Positions 36,366 through 47,542 of a DNA stretch of 64,000 nucleotides are shown piece after piece. Every line of letters starts with the position of its first letter. Position 1 is the first letter of the stretch. Source of the stretch: Pseudoclavibacter sp. 13-3 (GTDB lineage: Bacteria > Actinomycetota > Actinomycetes > Actinomycetales > Microbacteriaceae). Below the pieces are notes generated by a model. That model was not told the DNA's origin. It did not search any database and was given only the letters and a program-made list of their open reading frames with translations. The stretch lies in contig NZ_JAJOZT010000001.1 of NCBI RefSeq assembly GCF_021168475.1, positions 310,001 to 374,000 of the forward strand, in the 5' to 3' direction. The translations under genes were made by a program, and so were the position numbers.

Positions 36366-36435
36366 GCATCACCCGTATCGCAAGGTCGTCCGCTCGCTGT
36401 TGAACGAGCGCGACTGACCGAGCGGCCGCCTGCCG

Positions 36436-36885
36436 TCACACGTATCTGCGGGCCAGTCGCAGCGACGCCCCGACATATCCCCCGCCGTACTTGTACGCAT
36501 GCATGATCGCCATCGCCAGCTCATGCAGCCCGACGCGCTCTTCCCAACCATCGGCCAACGGCGACACCTCGTCGTACGCGGCCACGACATCCTCACGCAG
36601 CGGCAGCCCGAACACCGCAAGCGACGCCAGTTCGGTCTCGGCATGGCCGCCCTGCCCATACGGATCGATCAGCGTCACCCCGGTCGCGCCACTGTCGTAC
36701 AGCACGTTGCCGCCCCAGAGATCGCCGTGATTTCGCGACACCGCATGCCCGCCTCGGAGCGGTTGCGCGAGCTCTGTGCCTGACGCCGAATGCATCAGCG
36801 CGACATTCTGTGCGTGGGCATCGTTGTTGCCGATCGCCACATTGCAGGTCAGCTGACAAATCCAGGTTTCCAGCGCCTGACCCAC
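36436..36885 (-). pseudogene. Chimeric fragment: HipA C-part joined to fructosamine-kinase C-part
   Basis: The first 38 residues (LETWICQLTCNVAIGNNDAH AQNV...) carry the HipA motif NVAIGNNDAHAKN of the catalytic loop. From about residue 42 the protein switches to a fructosamine/ketosamine-3-kinase C-terminus: NHGDLWGGNVLYDSGATGVT, LIDPYGQGGHAETELASLAV, and the usual HELAMAIMHAYKYGGGY ending. Both parents are phosphotransferases of the protein-kinase-like superfamily, so the join may be recombination between similar segments or a chance deletion. It lies on the opposite strand from the hipB remnant and lacks an ATP-binding lobe. It is presumably inactive. Confidence 0.6.
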
Positions 36886-36891
36886 CAGCTC

Positions 36892-37305
36892 TCATATCGA
36901 GAAAGCCCCACGTGGCGCGCCAGCTGATGACTGTCGTACTCGTCCAAGATTCGGTGCGGACGCGCTGGCACCTGTCGATCGACTGTCATCCGGGATTCCC
37001 TGATCACTGTCTGTCAGCGCCTGCTCAAGCCGTGAGGCCAGGTCGGCATCGCTCAGAGATTCAAGGGCGAACAGGTCTTCTTTGTCCACGTGGCGTTTCG
37101 CGGCCATGCGCTCCCGGTGATTTCCCTCGGGCACATACACGCCAAGAAAGTTCGAGATCACATCAGACAGAGCCTTGCGACCGGGCAGCGCAGTGAATGA
37201 CTCACTGAGCAGCACCTCCTGCCGATACCCTCGATCGACGTCTGCAAGGATCCACCATCCCTGCACCACCCACTTACTTGATGGGTTCCAAGACATCCTG
37301 CACAA
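36892..37305 (-). pseudogene. HipA N-terminal-half remnant
   Basis: The segment NFLGVYVPEGNHRERMAAKR followed by HVDKEDLFALESLSDADLAS resembles the N-terminal HipA signature FLxxxLPEGxxRExxA...DxFALL. The downstream part (about residues 95-137) does not fit any HipA, and the catalytic C-part continues in another frame in the chimeric fragment to the left. About 100 residues of kinase core are missing. Its first codons overlap the end of the UDG-like gene. Confidence 0.45.
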
Positions 37306-37951
37306 GCAATCGATACTTCTGATCGACGTTCAACTCCTGGCCAACGCTGAGGTCCCGCGCGTCCTCCGTGACGCTGTGGCTCTGTGCGAATCTCCGCACG
37401 ATGGCCCCGTTGGCTGCGCCTGAGTAGTGCGGTATCGCAAGGATGCTGATCTCTTCATGCCGCAAAATCGCTTGTGCAGCGTCGAGCGCCTGCTGAGTCT
37501 TCCCTCCTATCGCAATCCAGGTCTGCCCGCGAGTATCGATCCCCGCATCGCGCATGCGGCCGATCAAGTCTCTGACCCGAGTCTCATTGTCGAATTGGTT
37601 GCCCGTATCGATCAATGTGGAATTGCTCTCCACCGTATCGATGAGATCGGCCATGAGCCCGCCCCAAGCATCAGTGCCACGAATGGCCTCTGCCAAGCGA
37701 TGATCATTGTGCTTCGACCCGGTATGGAAGGTCTCCCACACCCCAGCGGTGAAGGCGTTCCCAGGATTGAGCCCGACGAGCACAGTGTTGGTGTGCAGTG
37801 TGTCGAGGATGCCGGGCTCGTCAGCAGGAAAACGCAAATCGCTCTGTCGATCAATCGCGACGGTGCCCGCAGCTTCGCCCCAGACGGCCCAACTCCAGTG
37901 TTTGCCGTACCTGCGTTCTACCTCGTCGAACACACGCTGAGTAACGCCCAT
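37274..37951 (-). CDS. Uracil-DNA-glycosylase-superfamily-like protein
   Basis: 225 residues from ATG 37951, with GGGGGAGAG eight bases upstream; the longer frame lacks a site. NTVLVGLNPGNAFT (about 55) looks like motif A of the uracil-DNA glycosylase superfamily, DAWGGLMADLIDTVESNSTL (about 93) like the middle region of a divergent subfamily, and AIPHYSGAAN (about 178) could be motif B. TWIAIGGKTQQALDAAQAIL is the typical strand-helix before it. If right, the protein removes or binds damaged bases. The assignment rests on motif spacing judged by eye. It overlaps the hipA remnant on its 3' side and has no intact partner. Confidence 0.5.
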   Translation of the reverse strand: MGVTQRVFDEVERRYGKHWSWAVWGEAAGTVAIDRQSDLRFPADEPGILDTLHTNTVLVGLNPGNAFTAGVWETFHTGSKHNDHRLAEAIRGTDAWGGLMADLIDTVESNSTLIDTGNQFDNETRVRDLIGRMRDAGIDTRGQTWIAIGGKTQQALDAAQAILRHEEISILAIPHYSGAANGAIVRRFAQSHSVTEDARDLSVGQELNVDQKYRLLVQDVLEPIK

Positions 37952-38522
37952 TTCATCTCTCCCCCCAAGAAACACAGACACAGACATGTCTGCTTGCTGA
38001 TGACCCTCGTACGAGCATCGTAGCGCTTGGTGGTGACACGCTTCCAAATCACTGACGCTTCGTTCCACAGACGATCACGCGCGCCGTCCGTTCAGCCTCT
38101 TATTGCCAAGTGAGCGCACGCCTCGCGCCGAATCCTTGCGATGGCACCGTGAGAGGCTGTGTGCCACAGACTCACCGGGAAAACCTCTTTGAGCAAAGGG
38201 CCCATTGAGCATGAAGGCGACACCTTACCCGCGGACCTGCGATTTCTGCCCTGCATTCAGCATCCTGCCACCAGCGTGTACCACGGTGCACCCAGGCCAG
38301 AAACAGCCCTACATGCGCAACTCGCTCTATGAGGCACGCGGGTGCGCACACGACCTACGTGCGCAACGCCCCGTCTCCGGGAGCGACCTCGTCGATGGCG
38401 ATCGCCGAGCACATCGTCGCCCAGGCGACCCAGGAGCACGACCTGAACGTCTGATCTGCACCACGAGATTTTTCTCCCACATCACCATCCCCACGCGAAA
38501 GACAACGAGGTACTGACCGTGA
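37952..38522. other. Intergenic stretch with a short gene remnant
   Basis: Apart from the promoter of the UDG-like gene I see no intact gene. At about 38356-38454 (+) the frame TYVRNAPSPGATSSMAIAEH...EHDLNV ends in a stop and looks like the C-terminus of a lost enzyme preceding the broken transporter gene. I cannot assign its family. Confidence 0.4.
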
Positions 38523-39005
38523 GCCACAACGAACCCCCGATCGCCGAAACGTCCGGCGCCCGCGCCCCGAGCACCGCCGGAGCACCAGCATCGGATACAA
38601 CGCGCTCAGCTACATCTTCAAGACCTTCTCACTGGCCTACGTCACGCGACTTCGGCAGGTGTCGACCGATCTGAGCTCCACGGCGGTGACCGTCGCTGGG
38701 CTCGTCGCCCTCGTGACCGTGCCCCTGTTCGGCAGCCTGTGCGGCCGTGCGGGGAGCAAACGCGTCATCATCTGCGGCGGCCTATTGGGGTCGGCGTTCG
38801 CCTGCGTCTTCCTGGCCCTGCCGCGCACGGCCGAACCGCAGTCGGTAGTCTCGCGATCGGCTTCGGAACCGGCGTGCTCGCACCGATGAAGTTCTCTGCC
38901 CAGGGCTCGTTCCTGAGCAGGCAGTTCCCTGCCGAGTCGCGATCAACCGGCGTCGGCACGGCACGCGAGATCGGTACGGCCGTCTCGGGTGCAGCATCTG
39001 GCGTG
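38523..39005 (+). pseudogene. MFS transporter, broken
   Basis: Fragments of a major-facilitator transporter in two or three frames: IGYNALSYIFKTFSLAYVTR, then VTVAGLVALVTVPLFGSLCG and RAGSKRVIICGGLLGSAFAC in one frame (to about 38840), and IGFGTGVLAPMKFSAQGSFL and RSTGVGTAREIGTAVSG in another (38860-38990). The first resembles the cytoplasmic loop signature GRxGxKR between helices 2 and 3 and the second the GxGTGVLxPMK region. Multiple shifts and the missing C-terminal third show it is dead. Confidence 0.7.
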
Positions 39006-39151
39006 CAGCAGCGAACAAGGCCGCACGCCAGATGCGCCGCACACCTCAGCTCTCGCGCCTCAAGCCTCGCCCCGCACACCTGACGAAGGCGCACACGTAC
39101 GCGAGCACGCCGCGCGCCCTTGCGGGCAGGCGGGCAGGCAAGCAGGCAGGA

Positions 39152-41032
<1,881 letters not shown>

Positions 41033-41066
41033 TCATTGTAGCGCGTGGGTGGCCCGGCCCGATGCT

Positions 41067-41414
41067 TCAGTGCCCGTACCTGCGCATACGTGCCGCTTTG
41101 CTCCAGCCGCTGCGACGTGAGTTGTGCTTCTGCTCGGCGTTGGAGTTGGGACGCATCATCAGTGTTATGCCGTCGAAGTCGGTCGGCGTCCACTCCTGCC
41201 CATGGGTCTTGAACGCCAGGCCCTGCTCGTTGTCGGCGTTGTACGCCATGATCGCTCGCCCTGACGAAATGTTCTCGAGCACCTGGTCCCACAGCAGATC
41301 ACGCACACGCGCGGGCACCCTGCCGACGTAGACCCCGGGCGAGATCTCCATCAGCCATCGGGTCAGGTGACCGCGCAGCTTGGGCGGGCTCACGGTGATG
41401 ACAATCACAACCAT
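41067..41414 (-). CDS. cas2: Type I-E Cas2 endoribonuclease-like protein
   Basis: 115 residues from ATG 41414; longer frames reach into cas1 without need. The Cas2e signature MVVIVITVSPPKLRGHLTRW and LMEISPGVYVGRVPARVRDL is complete, with AIMAYNADNEQGLAFKTHGQ in the middle and a basic C-terminal tail. Cas2 forms the central dimer of the Cas1-Cas2 integrase that adds spacers. It is the last gene of the cas operon, seven bases after cas1. Confidence 0.95.
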   Translation of the reverse strand: MVVIVITVSPPKLRGHLTRWLMEISPGVYVGRVPARVRDLLWDQVLENISSGRAIMAYNADNEQGLAFKTHGQEWTPTDFDGITLMMRPNSNAEQKHNSRRSGWSKAARMRRYGH

Positions 41415-41421
41415 GGGTGCG

Positions 41422-42417
41422 CTACTCCTCGGCGATGGCGTCTGCAGAAGACCCCACCGCCCCATCAGCGTAGTTTCTACCGCCGGCGACCAGCCCATGA
41501 CTGCCTGCCCACAGATGCGTGACATCCGTCTGCAGCGCATCGGCGAATTCGACGTCACCAGCGTCTGCCTCCGCCACGGGCAGCAGCAGCGCGCGAATGT
41601 CAGAGACACAACGCTGCATGAAGTGCCCCGACCGCATGAGCTCGCGCACGGCCTTGCGTCCAGCTGTGCCCATGTCAGGGTGCTCCTCAGCGGCCAGGTC
41701 GAAGGCCAGCGGCAGGGTGATCTCGGTGCGATACAGATCGGCGATGTCGAAGACGAAGCTGCGCTCGTTACTCGTGTGCACGAATCCGAGCCCCGGCGAG
41801 CAGCCCAGCGAGACGATCACGGCGTGCACCACACCGTAGATCGAGGTGCTCACGGCGCTCAGAGCGCGGTTGATCGCGTCGGCATCCTCGAAGTCGGTGA
41901 CCTTGTATGTGCGTCCCTGCCACTTGACACCGGTGCGCTTCGCTTCTCGAGCATAGGCGCGCCGCACTCTGGTGCCCTCTTTGCCGAGCAGCTGCTGCAT
42001 GGTCAGGCCTGAGGTGTCTTCGCCTGGAAACCGCATGGCATACATGGCACGCGCAACTTTCATGCGCGACCGCTTCGACGACACCAGGCGTGCCTGAGCC
42101 TCGAGCAGAGCCGTCGAACGCGCGAGGCTCTCACCATGGCAGTAGTAGCGCACGCCCTGTTCACCCACCCAGACGCAGGTCGAGCGAGATTCGGCCAGCA
42201 GTGACATCGCCGCATGGGTCACTGTGGCGCCGGGTCCGAGCAGCAAGACCCCCAGGGCTGCCGCGGGAATGTGCACCGTGCCTCGGGAATCGGTTGAGGT
42301 GATCGCATTGCTCTCGCGGTTCACCACGCAGTGCTCCACGTAGATGAAACTGAGCCGATCCCGAGCGCGCACCAGTTCAGGCAGGTCTGGCGGGCGCACG
42401 CCCGGGATGTCAGCCAC
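41422..42417 (-). CDS. cas1: Type I-E Cas1 integrase
   Basis: 331 residues, slightly longer than usual for Cas1e. It contains RLSFIYVEHCVVNRESNAIT (about 22), an N-terminal beta domain, and the catalytic metal-binding residues in DADAINRALSAVSTSIYGVV (Glu/Asn region, about 180), GCSPGLGFVHTSNERSFVFD (His, about 210) and IADLYRTEITLPLAFDLAAE (Asp/Glu, about 235). It integrates prespacers at the leader-repeat junction together with Cas2. It starts three bases after the cas6e stop. Confidence 0.96.
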   Translation of the reverse strand: MADIPGVRPPDLPELVRARDRLSFIYVEHCVVNRESNAITSTDSRGTVHIPAAALGVLLLGPGATVTHAAMSLLAESRSTCVWVGEQGVRYYCHGESLARSTALLEAQARLVSSKRSRMKVARAMYAMRFPGEDTSGLTMQQLLGKEGTRVRRAYAREAKRTGVKWQGRTYKVTDFEDADAINRALSAVSTSIYGVVHAVIVSLGCSPGLGFVHTSNERSFVFDIADLYRTEITLPLAFDLAAEEHPDMGTAGRKAVRELMRSGHFMQRCVSDIRALLLPVAEADAGDVEFADALQTDVTHLWAGSHGLVAGGRNYADGAVGSSADAIAEE

Positions 42418-42420
42418 GGA

Positions 42421-43083
42421 TCAGCCTTCCGCTCGCATCGGGGCGAGGGTGAGCAGACCGTACCCGTAGCCCTTGGCGCGCCCGATGCCCCCGGTCAGCG
42501 CCTTTCGCAGCAGTTCTGGGTCTTCAACGATCAGAAACCCGTCATAGATCGCCGTGGCCAGTGTGACGTGGTCTTCGCGACGTTCGAACTCGCGCGTCTG
42601 ACGCTCTTGAATCATCACCTCGGGCAGGTCGAAACGATTGGTCGGGAACCGCACCCCGAGCTGACCTGCACGATCAGTCAGCCACTGCAGCTGGTCAGCG
42701 CCCTTGACCAGCCCGACACGCCGGCCACGCTTCTGCCCGGGGGTGGTAACCGATCTTGTCGGGTTCGCCTTCAGACGAAACCGCCATTCGTCGCCAACCG
42801 TGAGCCGCTTGAGCAATGGCGCGTAGTCAAGGCTCAGCAGCTGCTCGATGCTGCCGCCGAGTTCGCCGGCCAGAACCTCGCCCGCGGGTACCTGATCGCT
42901 CACGATGAACAGCGTGTGCCGCTCGGCACCGGGGTCGAGACGCCAGAGTACTCGTTCTCTCGGCGTGCCGTCAGCGGTCTCTGTCGAGTGGGCGACGATC
43001 GCATGCAGCACCTGTGGCGAAGCGAGGGCTCTGACGGCTTGGCGGGTGCGGGGCGAAAAGCTGAATCGTGTGATGCGGGTCAT
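42421..43083 (-). CDS. cas6e: Cas6e (CasE) CRISPR RNA endonuclease
   Basis: 220 residues. MTRITRFSFSPRTRQAVRAL and LHAIVAHSTETADG provide the N-terminal RNA-binding fold and the probable catalytic His, and GGIGRAKGYGYGLLTLAP is the Gly-rich loop at the C-terminus. It cuts the repeat hairpin of the pre-crRNA and stays bound to the 3' handle in Cascade. It overlaps cas5 by four bases (ATGA). Confidence 0.94.
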   Translation of the reverse strand: MTRITRFSFSPRTRQAVRALASPQVLHAIVAHSTETADGTPRERVLWRLDPGAERHTLFIVSDQVPAGEVLAGELGGSIEQLLSLDYAPLLKRLTVGDEWRFRLKANPTRSVTTPGQKRGRRVGLVKGADQLQWLTDRAGQLGVRFPTNRFDLPEVMIQERQTREFERREDHVTLATAIYDGFLIVEDPELLRKALTGGIGRAKGYGYGLLTLAPMRAEG

Positions 43084-43904
43084 CGCCGATCCTCCTGATT
43101 CTCGAAATGCACAGTGCCTGCCTCTGCGCTGTCAGCAGCATCGAGCACCGCGCTCATGGGGTCGTGCTGTACAGCGCTGGCCGCGTCATCGCTGCCCGTC
43201 TCTTCGACGGGGGTGCTGCCATCCAGCGTCAGCGGGTCAACAATGGGCAGCGTGGTCACGCGCCGCCCTCTCCAGAGTCGTCTGCGCGGATCGAAACTCA
43301 CCGGTTCATCGTCGACAATTTCGATAGCGTCATCAGCGGCCCCTGCAGACGGCTCAATCTGAACGGTCAGGCCGCCCGCGCGAGAGCGCCCGGACGATCG
43401 ACCGTGACGGTATTCGTCTTGGTGCCGTGCCGTCGCAGTCCACGCATGTGTCGAGAGAACGTCTTCGAGCGTGCCCTCGACCACCTCAGCCTCGATCGGC
43501 CCGTCTGGCGGGCATGACCGACGCCCCAAGAAGATCGGAAAGTACGGGCTCTGCAGCGACTGCGCGATCGTCTCGAGACGCTCCCGGTCATCTGCCTCGA
43601 GCGCGGCCAGAAAGACCGCATCCTGCAGGTAATACCGCTCTGAGAGCGGCATCGGATGCCCCGAGTCGTCATGTGTGGTGTGAAAGTCGCGCATCAGAGT
43701 GCCTGGCTGATCTGCGCGCACGCCGAAACGCAGCCCCTCGAATCGCTCGAGTGAATCTGTGCGCCGCACTCCCGCGGCTGCGGCGAGCATGCCGATCACC
43801 GCGCTCTTGGTCGGCAGCGGCTGTGTCAGTCTGCGAGAGAATCGGCTGCGCACTCCCCACGACTGCAGCGGTGCCGCAAGTCGCAGTGTCAGTACGTATG
43901 GCAT
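43080..43904 (-). CDS. cas5e: Cas5e (CasD) Cascade subunit
   Basis: 274 residues. The N-terminus MPYVLTLRLAAPLQSWGVRS followed by RFSRRLTQPLPTKSAVIGML is diagnostic, with AAAGVRRTDSLERFEGLRFG next. Cas5e caps the 5' handle of the crRNA in Cascade. The C-terminal 40 residues are an acidic, Thr/Ser/Asp-rich extension absent from short Cas5e proteins. It starts three bases after the cas7e stop and is translationally coupled to cas6e. Confidence 0.94.
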   Translation of the reverse strand: MPYVLTLRLAAPLQSWGVRSRFSRRLTQPLPTKSAVIGMLAAAAGVRRTDSLERFEGLRFGVRADQPGTLMRDFHTTHDDSGHPMPLSERYYLQDAVFLAALEADDRERLETIAQSLQSPYFPIFLGRRSCPPDGPIEAEVVEGTLEDVLSTHAWTATARHQDEYRHGRSSGRSRAGGLTVQIEPSAGAADDAIEIVDDEPVSFDPRRRLWRGRRVTTLPIVDPLTLDGSTPVEETGSDDAASAVQHDPMSAVLDAADSAEAGTVHFENQEDRR

Positions 43905-43907
43905 ATG

Positions 43908-45098
43908 TCAGTCCTGTCGCCCTGTCCGGTCGCGCAGGCGCGACGCGACGAGTGCGCCCAGCTGATCGGCCGCCTGCGCCAGAGAGACCTTCGCGCCGAG
44001 TTCGTCAGCTCGTTCAGTCTCGTCGCCCAGACGCACCACCCAGGTCTGAACCGGAGTGGTGGCGTATGCGGCGTCAATCTCTTTCGCACGATCGACCAGA
44101 CGGCCCGTCGCCTCTTGCACACGAGACGCACCAGTGACCGGGCGCTCGAATGCGCCGACCAAGTTCACCGCCTGTGTGTCGCGCACGCTGATCACGACGA
44201 GCTCGGGCAAAGTGTTGTGCGCGAAGGTATTGATCTTGCCATTGGGGATGCTGGTGACGAATGCCTTGGCAAACGCCTCGACGGCGCGTTTGGTAGCCTC
44301 GATGTCGCCGATGTTCTCGAGCAGGCGGTCACCGTCGACATTGGCGTATCGATAGAGCGTAGCCGAGTTGAACTCGACGGTGCCGATCATCGCAGCGCCT
44401 GAATCCTGTTCATCGGCTGCTCGGTCTTTGGCATCGTCGACCGCAGTGAAGTAGTCGGCTTCTGCGTTGACTCGGTGAACACTCAGGGCGTGAGCGACCT
44501 GGGCGGCCGCGTCGATGTTGAGGTCGGTGTCATCGGCCACCATGCGGCCGAACAGGGCGATGTCGACTGCGTGGTCTTCTTTCAGGATCTTCTTGATGTC
44601 TTTCTTGCGGCCCTTCACCTCAGCAGAGGAGTCTTCAGCCTCGGCCATCTCAACGATGAGCTCAGCCAGTCGCGCATACTGACGCTCGCCGAGAAAGAAC
44701 AGGTACGTGGTCTCTTCGGCCTTTGCCGCAACGGCCTCGTCTGAGTCTTTGGCTGCTTTGGCTGCCTTCGTCTTACGCGACGCGTCGAGTTTGATGCCGG
44801 CACTCTTCAGCGTCTCTTCAGCCAGTGTGATTGCCTGCTGCTCGGTGAGGTCTGAGATCTCGGCGACGTGTTCTGCCAGGACCTCGGCGACACGCTTCGT
44901 GCGCAACCCGAGATCGCTCGCGTCGAGCGTGTCTCGAAAGGCCTGTCGGGTCGGGCGCTTCCAGGCTTGGCTCGAGACACGTGCACGGAGAACGCCACCG
45001 TACACAGCGCTCTTCGGGCTGCCGGTGTCATCGCGGTTGAGGTTGCTGGGCGGCACAGTCTGCAGAATGCTGAAGTCGATGATCGTGCGGTTAGACAT
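43908..45098 (-). CDS. cas7e: Cas7e (CasC) Cascade backbone
   Basis: 396 residues. It begins MSNRTIIDFSILQTVPPSNL with NRDDTGSPKSAVYGGVLRAR and VSSQAWKRPTRQAF, the Cas7e signature, after an AAGGAGA ribosome-binding site. Cas7 subunits polymerise along the crRNA spacer in Cascade. A charged Lys/Ala/Glu stretch (about 95-150) enlarges the usual thumb or linker region. It is separated from cse2 by 60 bases, the largest gap in the operon, which gives room for the strong ribosome-binding site expected for the most abundant subunit. Confidence 0.95.
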   Translation of the reverse strand: MSNRTIIDFSILQTVPPSNLNRDDTGSPKSAVYGGVLRARVSSQAWKRPTRQAFRDTLDASDLGLRTKRVAEVLAEHVAEISDLTEQQAITLAEETLKSAGIKLDASRKTKAAKAAKDSDEAVAAKAEETTYLFFLGERQYARLAELIVEMAEAEDSSAEVKGRKKDIKKILKEDHAVDIALFGRMVADDTDLNIDAAAQVAHALSVHRVNAEADYFTAVDDAKDRAADEQDSGAAMIGTVEFNSATLYRYANVDGDRLLENIGDIEATKRAVEAFAKAFVTSIPNGKINTFAHNTLPELVVISVRDTQAVNLVGAFERPVTGASRVQEATGRLVDRAKEIDAAYATTPVQTWVVRLGDETERADELGAKVSLAQAADQLGALVASRLRDRTGRQD

Positions 45099-45158
45099 GG
45101 GTGATTCTCCTTAAATGCTGATGCTGTGAAAACTGGTGTGTAAGCGTGCGAGAAGCTC

Positions 45159-45794
45159 TCAGGCTTCGGCCTTTGTCTCATGAGAAGATGGGCGTTGGGC
45201 AGAGAGGTAGTCACGCCCCCACCGCAGACGCACGCCATTCGCGCGGTTCTCGTCACGCAGAGTGATGAGATCTTGCGCTAAGGCAGCGTAGTCCAGCGGA
45301 ATGCGCGCCCCGCGAAGCAGCTGAATCAGACCTCGAGCATGACGCACGGTCTCGTTCCAGTCTGTTGCTGTCTGCAATGCATCGAAACGCCGCTGAATGC
45401 CTTTGATCTTCTCTGGCTGCACAGCTGCCAGACGCCCGCATGCTTGCCCGAAACTCACACCAAGACGATGCATCGACATGTCTTTGACTGACTGCTGATG
45501 CATTGCGAAGAGGGTGAGCGCTGTGTGCGACGCCTCTTCTCGAACAGTCGGCTCGTTGCCTGCCTCGCCTCTGGGCGCGCGTTGAGGAAGATCGGCAATG
45601 GTCCATTCCAAGATGCTGGGGTCGTCTCCGACCTCACTGCCGGTGTTTCGACGAAGTCTGGCCAACGCTGAGACGCTGACCGATCGATCCTGCAAATACC
45701 CGCCGGCCAGCTTCTTCACCTGCCGGTCGATATAGGCGGGAAACGGTGCCAGCTCGACCGTCTGCTCGCCTGTCTGCTGTACTGTGCCGCTCAT
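45159..45794 (-). CDS. cse2: Cse2 (CasB) Cascade small subunit
   Basis: 211 residues. VKKLAGGYLQDRSVSVSALA with RLRRNTGSEVGDDPSILEWT is typical of Cse2, an all-helical small subunit that stabilises the R-loop. HTALTLFAMHQQSVKDMSMH and LGVSFGQACGRL continue the match. It overlaps the cse1 stop by four bases. Confidence 0.92.
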   Translation of the reverse strand: MSGTVQQTGEQTVELAPFPAYIDRQVKKLAGGYLQDRSVSVSALARLRRNTGSEVGDDPSILEWTIADLPQRAPRGEAGNEPTVREEASHTALTLFAMHQQSVKDMSMHRLGVSFGQACGRLAAVQPEKIKGIQRRFDALQTATDWNETVRHARGLIQLLRGARIPLDYAALAQDLITLRDENRANGVRLRWGRDYLSAQRPSSHETKAEA

Positions 45795-47542
45795 GCAATC
45801 TCCTTTGCAAGTGGGGTGGCCACCGTCGTATCTGGTGCGCCGAGGTATTTCTTCATGCCCGTGCGGAACCGCAGATCAGCGACCGCCGCGTTGACGAAGC
45901 GCAGTGATGAGCCGATCTTCACCTCTCGGCCTGTCCATGTTTGAGGCCCGCATTCGTCGACCAATGCACTGCCGAGTTGCAGCATCGCGTCACGGGCGGT
46001 GGCACGCCAAGCCGCCAGCGCCTGCACACGGTCGGTCTGCACAGTGAGTTCTGCCAGCCACTGCCGGAACAACCCGTCGATGCTGCTGTAACCGCGCTCC
46101 CCCGCTCTGACGCGCGCCGCCGCGGGGTCGAGTCCGGCGGCACTGGCCAGATTGCCGGCAAGACTGCGAACCTGCTTGACGCCTTCGTCGGCCAATGCGG
46201 TCGCGTTCTCGAGCAGTCCCCGCAGCGCGACATCAGTCGAAGCCAACACGCTCAGGTGCAGATCGAGCGAATCGTCGATCTGCTCGGCGACGACGGAGTC
46301 ATTCGATCCGTAGACAAGGCCAAAGGCCTGCACTGTGACCAACTCGTCTCGCGACAACGCCCCCGTGCTATACAGCGACGAGAGCCACTGCGAGGCCAGG
46401 GAAGGCAGGCGATCTGGCTGCTGCTCAGCATTGTCGACCGGCAGCAGATTGGCCACGCCACGCCACAGGCTGCGCTCAGCGCTGTGCTGCAGCGGCATGT
46501 AGACCAGAGGCATTCCCAACGAACGTTCTTGAGTCGGGCTGCGACGCCAGACAGTCATCGGTTCGTACTTCTGCCCATTCTGCGGCTTCAGCCGGTCGCC
46601 GTTGGCGATGATCACACCGGTGACTCTGCCGCTATCGTGAAAGAGGCGGATGCGGCGACTCTGCCAGGTGTAGAGCGTCGCCGGCCCGTGGAAGTAGCGA
46701 ATCTCACCCGTCTGATCAATCTTCGCAGCCTTGTCGAGTGTCTGATCGAGCCCAGGCGTCACCGCTGCGGTCGTCTGCGGGCGTTCCCAGGCGGGCCTGT
46801 CGCCTGCGGGCTTCTGGTCCTTGACGTTCCAGGTGGCGCTCTGACCGCCCTGACCCACGAAGTTGAGGGCCAGCGTCTGCGCGAGTGTCTTGCCGGTGAT
46901 GAGCAGACCACCCAGCTGACCGGTCCAGGCTACCCCGATGGGATATCCTCTGCCCCCTTTCACCCGAGGATCACCGACCACACCAGTCTTGATGCCAGAG
47001 GGATCGAACGCCTGAACCGTGACCAGCCATCGTGCTGCCTCAGCGAAGCTGAGGCTGTCGAGACCTTCGCCGATGCGCGTGGTGAAGAACGGATCGCCGT
47101 TCGGCACGTCGAGCACGAGCTTCTCGAGCCCCGAGGCCTCTCCCTTCGCCGTGTGCAGATCTGCGACTTGGAAGAACGGCTGCTCTGGGTCGAGCAGATC
47201 GAAGCGATCATGGTGACGCCGCAGGTGCTCGATGACCCTATCGTGAATGCCATTGTTCCAAAGGAAAGACCAGACTTTACTGAATGGAGCGTTCGGCCCA
47301 TGCTTCTCGACGTACTCAGGTTGAGCTCGATTGGCTGGCCCACCAGGTATAGCCGCGTACATCGCAGCGAGCAGCAGACGTATCAGAGCGAAGCGCTGAA
47401 TCGGCAAGTCACCGTTGACTGCGGTGATCTCACGGGCCCGCTGCAGCACGTCGACCATCGAGAGCTCTGTAGACTCACCACTGGTCAGGGTCACCGGAAT
47501 CCACGGCTCGTCGAGCAGGTTGAATGTCGGCCGCTCACTCAT
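45791..47542 (-). CDS. cse1: Cse1 (Cas8e/CasA) Cascade large subunit
   Basis: 583 residues from ATG 47542, which has GAGG eight bases upstream; an ATG three codons earlier abuts that site and is less likely. MSERPTFNLLDEPWIPVTLT is the usual Cse1 beginning; WTGQLGGLLITGKTLAQTLA and FGLVYGSNDSVVAEQIDDSL are further family segments. Cse1 recognises the PAM, opens the target DNA and recruits Cas3. The start overlaps the cas3 stop, so the two are translationally coupled. Confidence 0.95.
   Translation of the reverse strand: MSERPTFNLLDEPWIPVTLTSGESTELSMVDVLQRAREITAVNGDLPIQRFALIRLLLAAMYAAIPGGPANRAQPEYVEKHGPNAPFSKVWSFLWNNGIHDRVIEHLRRHHDRFDLLDPEQPFFQVADLHTAKGEASGLEKLVLDVPNGDPFFTTRIGEGLDSLSFAEAARWLVTVQAFDPSGIKTGVVGDPRVKGGRGYPIGVAWTGQLGGLLITGKTLAQTLALNFVGQGGQSATWNVKDQKPAGDRPAWERPQTTAAVTPGLDQTLDKAAKIDQTGEIRYFHGPATLYTWQSRRIRLFHDSGRVTGVIIANGDRLKPQNGQKYEPMTVWRRSPTQERSLGMPLVYMPLQHSAERSLWRGVANLLPVDNAEQQPDRLPSLASQWLSSLYSTGALSRDELVTVQAFGLVYGSNDSVVAEQIDDSLDLHLSVLASTDVALRGLLENATALADEGVKQVRSLAGNLASAAGLDPAAARVRAGERGYSSIDGLFRQWLAELTVQTDRVQALAAWRATARDAMLQLGSALVDECGPQTWTGREVKIGSSLRFVNAAVADLRFRTGMKKYLGAPDTTVATPLAKEIA

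Noticed and set aside
39119-39151. Repeated GGGCAGGC units next to the thiC stop as a possible att site or iteron
   Set aside because: Short, imperfect, and without an integrase or replication gene nearby.
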